From Falsiroseomonas frigidaquae (GTDB lineage: Bacteria; Pseudomonadota; Alphaproteobacteria; Acetobacterales; Acetobacteraceae), in contig NZ_JAAVTX010000005.1 in NCBI RefSeq assembly GCF_012163145.1, positions 124,001 through 188,000 of the forward strand: 64,000 nt of DNA. Direction: 5' to 3'. The notes under the pieces are model-generated. The model worked only from the letters and a program-made list of their open reading frames with translations, was not told the DNA's origin and made no database searches. Position numbers and translations under genes: made by a program. This document shows, one piece after another, positions 60,073 to 64,000 of this stretch. The stretch's first letter is position 1. Every line of letters starts with the position of its first letter.

Positions 60073-61275
60073 CACCAGCAGGACGCCGGCGACGGGGGCG
60101 CCCTTTTCCTCCCGCAACGGCGCATCCTGCCGGGCCAGCAGGGCCAGGCCCGCCTCGGCGGCCAGCGCCAGCACATGCGCGGGATCGTGGCGGTAGCGCA
60201 GACCCTCCCCCAGTGCGAAGGGCGCGCCCTCGCCGGCCTCGATGCTGAAGGCCGCCACCCCGCCCGGCGCCAGCGCGCCGGCGATGCCCGCCAGTGCGGG
60301 GGCGAGGTCGCCCAGGTAGTTCAGCACATCCACCGCTGCCACCAGGTCGAAGCCGGCCCGCCGCGTGGCGAGGAAATCCACCAGCTCGGCCTCATGCAGC
60401 GCATCGTACAGCCCGCGGCGGCGCGCTTCGGCCAGCATCCGCGGCGACAGGTCCAGCCCCTCCAGCCGCTGCGCCCAGGGCTTCAGCGCCAGGCCGGAAA
60501 GCCCGGTGCCGCAGCCGAGGTCCAGCACCCGGCGCCCGCCATCCGCCGCGATGCCCGCCTGCGCCAGCAGCGCCGCCAGCAATTCGGGGGTGCGGTAGTG
60601 CAGCCGGTCCTGCAGATCGGCGTCGAAGCGTGGCGCGTACTGGTCGAACAGGTCGCGCACATAGGCGGCCGGGGCGCGATCCGGCGCTGCCTCCGCACCC
60701 AGCGCCGCCAGCAGGAAGCGCGCCTGGGCGGCGAGGTCGGCCGCCAGCCCCGGCAGCGCCAGCACGCGCCGCGCCGCGGCTTCCGCCGCCTCCCGCGCCC
60801 CGGGCTGCCCGGCCTCCCGCAGCGCATGGGCCAAGGCGAGCCAGGGCTCGGGCGCCTGCGGGGCGATCTGCGCCGCCTGGCGCAGCGGCGCCAGCGCGGC
60901 CGCCGCCTGGCCCAGCGCACACAGCGCCTGGCCGAGGTTGCGCAGCGCCGTCGCATCGCCCGGGCGGCGGGCCAGCGCGGCGCGCAGGGCGCCCACGGCC
61001 GGCTCAAGCTGGCCAGCCTCCGCCAGCGTGGCGCCGCGATTGGCCAGGAAGATCGCGCTGTCCGGCTGGGCGGCCAGCGCCTGCGCGGACAGCGCCAGCG
61101 CCGCCTCCAGGTCACCGCGCTGGCGGGCGGCGACGCCCAGCAGGTTCAGCGCATTGCCATCCCCCGGGCGCAGCTTCAGTACGCGGTGGTACAGCCGCTC
61201 CGCCATTGCCAGGTCGCCACGGCCGTGCCGGGACGCGGCCTCGCGCAGCAGGTCGTCAGCCGATGGTTGCGCCAA
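60058..61275 (-). CDS. TPR-repeat SAM-dependent methyltransferase
   Basis: 405 residues. Residues 1 to ~185 are tetratricopeptide repeats (RLYHRVLKLRPGDGNALNLLG, ALAAQPDSAIFLANRGATLAEAGQLEPAVGAL-type). The C-terminal part is a class I methyltransferase with VLDLGCGTGLSGLALKPWAQRLEGLDLSPRMLAEARRRGLYDALHEAEL near residue 255. This layout is common in alphaproteobacteria; targets are unknown. It is head to head with the OpgC-like gene, 29 bases apart. Confidence 0.9.
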   Translation of the reverse strand: MAQPSADDLLREAASRHGRGDLAMAERLYHRVLKLRPGDGNALNLLGVAARQRGDLEAALALSAQALAAQPDSAIFLANRGATLAEAGQLEPAVGALRAALARRPGDATALRNLGQALCALGQAAAALAPLRQAAQIAPQAPEPWLALAHALREAGQPGAREAAEAAARRVLALPGLAADLAAQARFLLAALGAEAAPDRAPAAYVRDLFDQYAPRFDADLQDRLHYRTPELLAALLAQAGIAADGGRRVLDLGCGTGLSGLALKPWAQRLEGLDLSPRMLAEARRRGLYDALHEAELVDFLATRRAGFDLVAAVDVLNYLGDLAPALAGIAGALAPGGVAAFSIEAGEGAPFALGEGLRYRHDPAHVLALAAEAGLALLARQDAPLREEKGAPVAGVLLVLRRG

Positions 61276-61304
61276 GCCCTGCCCTTCCGCGATGCTGTAC
61301 GTGC

Positions 61305-62471
61305 ATGAAATCCCCCTCCGTCGCCGCCGGCCCCTCCACGCGTGACATCCGGGTGGATTTCCTGCGTGGCCTGGCGCTGTGGTTCATCTTCATCACCCAC
61401 ACGCCGGGCAATCTGCTGGCTCACGCCACCTTGCGCAACGTGGCGCTCTGCGATGCGACGGAGGTGTTCGTGCTGCTGGCGGGCTATGCCGCAGGCATCG
61501 CCTATGGCCGCATGCTGGAACGCGATGGCTGGCTGACGGCGGCGGCGCGGATCGTTGGCCGGATGGGCACGCTTTATGTGGCGCACATCTTCCTGTTCGT
61601 GGTGTTCGCCGCGCAGGTGGGCTTCTCCGCCGCCGCGCTGAACCAGGCGGCCTATCTGGACGAGTTGCACCTGGACCCCTTCGGGCAGGAGCCCTACCGC
61701 GCGCTGCTGGAGGCGCTGCTGCTGCGCTACCAGCCGCATTTCCTGGACATCCTGCCGTTATATATCGTGGTGCTCGGGTTGTTCGCGCTGGCGCTGCCGC
61801 TGATCCGGCGGCCGGCTTGGCTGCTCGGCATGTCGGTCGCGCTCTATGCGCTGACGCGGGCGCTGGGCATCGGCCTGCCGTCCTGGACCGGCGGCGGCTG
61901 GTTCTTCAATCCCTTCGCCTGGCAGCTTCTGTTCGCCATCGGCGTGGTGCTGGGCCGCGCCGATCCGGCGATGCTGGCGCGGCGGCTGCCCTGGAACCGG
62001 GGCCTGGCAGTGCTGGCGGGGCTGCTGCTGCTGGCGATCGCGCTGGCGCTGAACCTGGTTTGGCACGGGCCGGTCCTCGGCACCTATGCGCCGGAATGGA
62101 TGGCGGCGGCCATCGCCACGGTGGACAAGGCCGGGCTGCACCCGGCGCGGCTGGCTTCCGTGCTGCTGCTGGGCTGGCTGGTGGCGCATCTGATCCCGCG
62201 TGACGCGGCCTGGCTTTCGCATCCCCTGCCGGCGGTATTCGTGATGATGGGGCAGCAGGGGCTGGCGGTGTTCTGCGCCGGCATCTTCCTGTCCTTCCTC
62301 GGCAGGCTGGCGCTGGAAATGGCCTATGGCCCGGCAGCGCAGGCGCTGGTGAACCTGGTGGGGCTGCTGGCGCTGATCGGCGTGGCGGTGGTTTCCGCCT
62401 GGTATGGCGGCGAGGGAAAGCGGGCGCGGAAACCATCCTTGCCGGCCGCACCGGGGACCGTTACGCCATGA
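61305..62471 (+). CDS. OpgC-domain membrane protein
   Basis: 388 residues from the ATG at 61305; about ten hydrophobic segments spread over the length (for example LALWFIFITHTPGNLLAH near 20, LTRALGIGLPSWTGGGWFF near 180, VLAGLLLLAIALALNLVW near 225). The opening DIRVDFLRGLALWFIFITHTPGN matches OpgC, the membrane succinyl/acyltransferase that modifies osmoregulated periplasmic glucans. OpgG and OpgH are not in the window. Coupled to the downstream SGNH gene (ATGA), which suggests the pair acts on a surface polymer. Confidence 0.85.
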   Translation: MKSPSVAAGPSTRDIRVDFLRGLALWFIFITHTPGNLLAHATLRNVALCDATEVFVLLAGYAAGIAYGRMLERDGWLTAAARIVGRMGTLYVAHIFLFVVFAAQVGFSAAALNQAAYLDELHLDPFGQEPYRALLEALLLRYQPHFLDILPLYIVVLGLFALALPLIRRPAWLLGMSVALYALTRALGIGLPSWTGGGWFFNPFAWQLLFAIGVVLGRADPAMLARRLPWNRGLAVLAGLLLLAIALALNLVWHGPVLGTYAPEWMAAAIATVDKAGLHPARLASVLLLGWLVAHLIPRDAAWLSHPLPAVFVMMGQQGLAVFCAGIFLSFLGRLALEMAYGPAAQALVNLVGLLALIGVAVVSAWYGGEGKRARKPSLPAAPGTVTP

Positions 62472-63244
62472 AAGCCATGTCCCTCGCGCCCGCATCCTGG
62501 CTGCCCCTGCTCGTCCTGGCCGGCGCCCTCGCCTGGACCCCGGCGCGGGCCACCGATGTGGCCTGCGGCGCGCCGGTGGAGGCGATGGAGGCGGCGCCGA
62601 TGGCGGGCGTCTTCGCCGCCCTGTCGCATACCGATCTCCGCATCCTGGTGGTCGGCAGCGCCTCCACCCAGGGCGGCGGCACCTCCGGCCGCGCCGCGAC
62701 CTGGCCGGAGCGGCTGCAATCCGTGCTGGCGGAACGGGTCGCCCCGGTGACGGTGGCGGTGGAGGTGTTCGGCCGGCGCGGTACCACCGCTTCCGACCAT
62801 GCCCGTATCCTGGCCGAGCAGGCGCCCCGCCTGCGGCCGCACCTCATCATCTGGCAGCTCGGCACGGTGGAGGCCGCGCGCGGCCTGCCGGTGGAGGAGA
62901 TGGCGGAGACTGTGCAGGAAGCCGTGGCGCGGCTGCACGCGGTGCGCGGCGAACGCACCGACGTGGTGCTGATGGACCCGCAATTCTCCCGCTTCCTGCG
63001 CGGCAATGCGGATGTCGACAGCTACCGCGACTGGCTGCGGATTGCCGCCGCCGCGAGTGGCGCGCAGCTTTTCAGCCGCTGGGCGATCATGCGCCATTGG
63101 GTGGAGACGGACCGGCTGGACCTGGAGCGGGCGCCGACAGCGCAGCGGGTGGCGGTGGCCGACCGGCTGCATGATTGCCTGGCGCAGGCGATGGCCGAAT
63201 TCATCATGAGCGGCGCCCAGCGCGGGCGCCTGCCGCGAAACTAG
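62468..63244 (+). CDS. SGNH/GDSL-type hydrolase, secreted
   Basis: 258 residues with a signal sequence (LAPASWLPLLVLAGALAWTPARA). The first SGNH block is ILVVGSASTQGGG near 55, where the usual GDS is GSA followed by S/T, so the Ser is likely Ser of GSAST. GTVEAAR near 135 takes the block III place. The catalytic Asp-His block is near the end with ADVDSYRDWLR. Likely an esterase of a polysaccharide or lipid; coupled to the OpgC-like gene. Confidence 0.75.
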   Translation: MKAMSLAPASWLPLLVLAGALAWTPARATDVACGAPVEAMEAAPMAGVFAALSHTDLRILVVGSASTQGGGTSGRAATWPERLQSVLAERVAPVTVAVEVFGRRGTTASDHARILAEQAPRLRPHLIIWQLGTVEAARGLPVEEMAETVQEAVARLHAVRGERTDVVLMDPQFSRFLRGNADVDSYRDWLRIAAAASGAQLFSRWAIMRHWVETDRLDLERAPTAQRVAVADRLHDCLAQAMAEFIMSGAQRGRLPRN

Positions 63245-63355
63245 AACATTTCAGCCCGGGCGGAATCGCCCGGCAGCCCCCCAATAATGCGGCGGAACGG
63301 CAGGCGGGAGGCGATTCGCCGTGCCAGGGCACGGGAAATCCTCTCCAAGCGCAAC

Positions 63356-63586
63356 ATGCCGAAACCAGCCGCAACGCAACATGCGGGAACCGTCGGGGCT
63401 GCCAAGCGCTTTGTCGGCATGAACTGTCACCTGCAACCCCTTGCCAAGCCTGCCCCGCCGCCGCCAGGCCCGACGCCGCGCGCTTTCGACCGCTGGCTGC
63501 AGGATGAATTGGCGCGCCGCTACGACAGCGCGCTGGCCGAGCCGGTGCCGGAGGAATTGCTGCGCCTGCTGCGCGAGACGCACTGA
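63356..63586 (+). CDS. NepR-like anti-sigma factor
   Basis: A 76-residue protein from the ATG at 63356; longer and shorter starts (63287, 63419) exist. The C-terminal RAFDRWLQDELARRYDSALAEPVPEELLRLLRETH matches the NepR family, with the conserved RxL..LYD...EPVP..LL..L shape. NepR binds the EcfG sigma factor in the alphaproteobacterial general stress response and is released by PhyR. Neither ecfG nor phyR is in the window, so the locus may be a lone copy. N-terminal half is of low complexity. Confidence 0.65.
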   Translation: MPKPAATQHAGTVGAAKRFVGMNCHLQPLAKPAPPPPGPTPRAFDRWLQDELARRYDSALAEPVPEELLRLLRETH

Positions 63587-63590
63587 AGGG

Positions 63591-64000
63591 TCAGAACAGC
63601 CCCTCGATCAGCCCCTCCGCATCCAGCCCGATCGTCTCCGCCGCCGGCCGTCGCGGCAGGCCGGGCATGGTCATGATCTCGCCGCACATCGCCACCACGA
63701 AGCCGGCGCCCGCCGAAAGCCGTACGTCCCGCACCGGCAGGATGTGATCCACCGGCGCGCCGAGCGCGGTGGGATCGGCGCTGAAGGAATACTGCGTCTT
63801 GGCGACGCAGACCGGCAGGTGGCCGAAGCCCTCCGCCTCCCACCGCGCCAGCTTCTGCGCGGCCGGTGCCGGAATCGCCACGTCACGGGCGCGGTAGACC
63901 TGCTGCGCGATGGTCCGCAGCTTCTCGGCCAGCGGCATCGCATCCGGATATAGCGGCTGGAAGCGCGCGGCGCCGGCGGCGATACGGGCCTGCACCGCCT
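63591..64000 (-). CDS. fhs: Formate--tetrahydrofolate ligase, C-terminal part (cut by window edge)
   Basis: Only the last ~136 residues are seen; the gene continues beyond the window. The family C-terminal block [60 protein letters not shown] is complete in pieces and unmistakable. The enzyme activates formate to 10-formyl-THF with ATP. It is convergent to the NepR-like gene with four bases between the stops. Along with the FDH at 22-27 kb and the serine--glyoxylate aminotransferase at the left edge, it adds to the one-carbon theme of the region. Confidence 0.93.
   Translation of the reverse strand, partial: AVQARIAAGAARFQPLYPDAMPLAEKLRTIAQQVYRARDVAIPAPAAQKLARWEAEGFGHLPVCVAKTQYSFSADPTALGAPVDHILPVRDVRLSAGAGFVVAMCGEIMTMPGLPRRPAAETIGLDAEGLIEGLF

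Noticed and set aside
63370-63420. EcfG-type promoter at the NepR-like gene (GGAAC ... CGCTT)
   Set aside because: The -10 part does not match CGTT and it would lie inside the likely coding region.

Overview
This window comes from a very G+C-rich, gene-dense alphaproteobacterium, most likely a member of the Acetobacteraceae (Roseomonas-like). This is inferred from the strong G/C bias at third codon positions, an FlbD-type flagellar regulator, a NepR-like anti-sigma factor, an ECF sigma/NrsF pair, and a formate dehydrogenase cluster with DUF3305/DUF3306 partners. No rRNA, CRISPR array or recognisable transposase was found. There is one tRNA (Gln, anticodon TTG). No stretch longer than about 270 bases lacks a gene; the longest gaps lie upstream of fliF, between allA and the SDR gene, and in front of the serralysin gene.

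Layout. 1-9.7 kb: end of a serine--glyoxylate aminotransferase, aroA-gshA-rsmE, then ubiA with a lysine-methyltransferase-like gene and a small Cys/His/Asp protein, a secreted 20-residue-repeat protein, a WD40-cytochrome c fusion, a creatininase-family protein and a lipoprotein-sized secreted unknown. 9.7-12.6 kb: a serralysin-type RTX protease, tRNA-Gln, and a CAP-domain gene framed by an inverted pair of ~105-bp repeats. 12.6-17.7 kb: an RND efflux pair (permease and adaptor) divergent from a TetR regulator, with a clear operator between them. 17.7-20.2 kb: allantoinase PuuE, ureidoglycolate lyase AllA and an SDR. 20.2-33.8 kb: a molybdenum formate dehydrogenase island with MoeA, MobB, three FDH subunits, a TAT-signal peptide, a TorD-type chaperone, a Nif11-like peptide, DUF3306, DUF3305, DUF6352 and DUF6505 proteins, a degenerate biotin/lipoate-ligase-fold protein and a divergent polyferredoxin. 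33.9-50.8 kb: a CcdA antitoxin with a frameshifted CcdB toxin, metabolic and stress genes (pirin, USP, pdxH, fabI, aroC), GntR and FAD oxidoreductase genes, a sigma/anti-sigma pair, NUDIX and GNAT. 51-60 kb: a compact flagellar operon, fliF-fliG-fliH-fliN-flbD-flhA-flhF-flhG. 60-64 kb: a TPR-methyltransferase, an OpgC-like membrane protein, an SGNH hydrolase, a NepR-like protein and the end of formate--tetrahydrofolate ligase.

How the genes work together. From 31675 down to 20181 the minus strand reads almost as one assembly line for a membrane-bound, cysteine-liganded formate dehydrogenase: accessory proteins, chaperone, structural subunits, then cofactor enzymes. Serine--glyoxylate aminotransferase and formate--tetrahydrofolate ligase at the two edges are also one-carbon enzymes, so formate use may be a theme of this region, though they are not in the same operon. 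The flagellar block is translationally coupled by ATGA/GTGA overlaps and carries its own sigma-54 activator.

The most unusual feature is a 26-bp sequence repeated four times at the DUF6352/DUF3305 junction. It duplicates a ribosome-binding site plus an ATGA stop/start overlap, giving a chain of four nearly identical nine-codon mini-ORFs. Short tandem duplications of 60, 26, 24, 18, 13 and 12 bp recur through the window.
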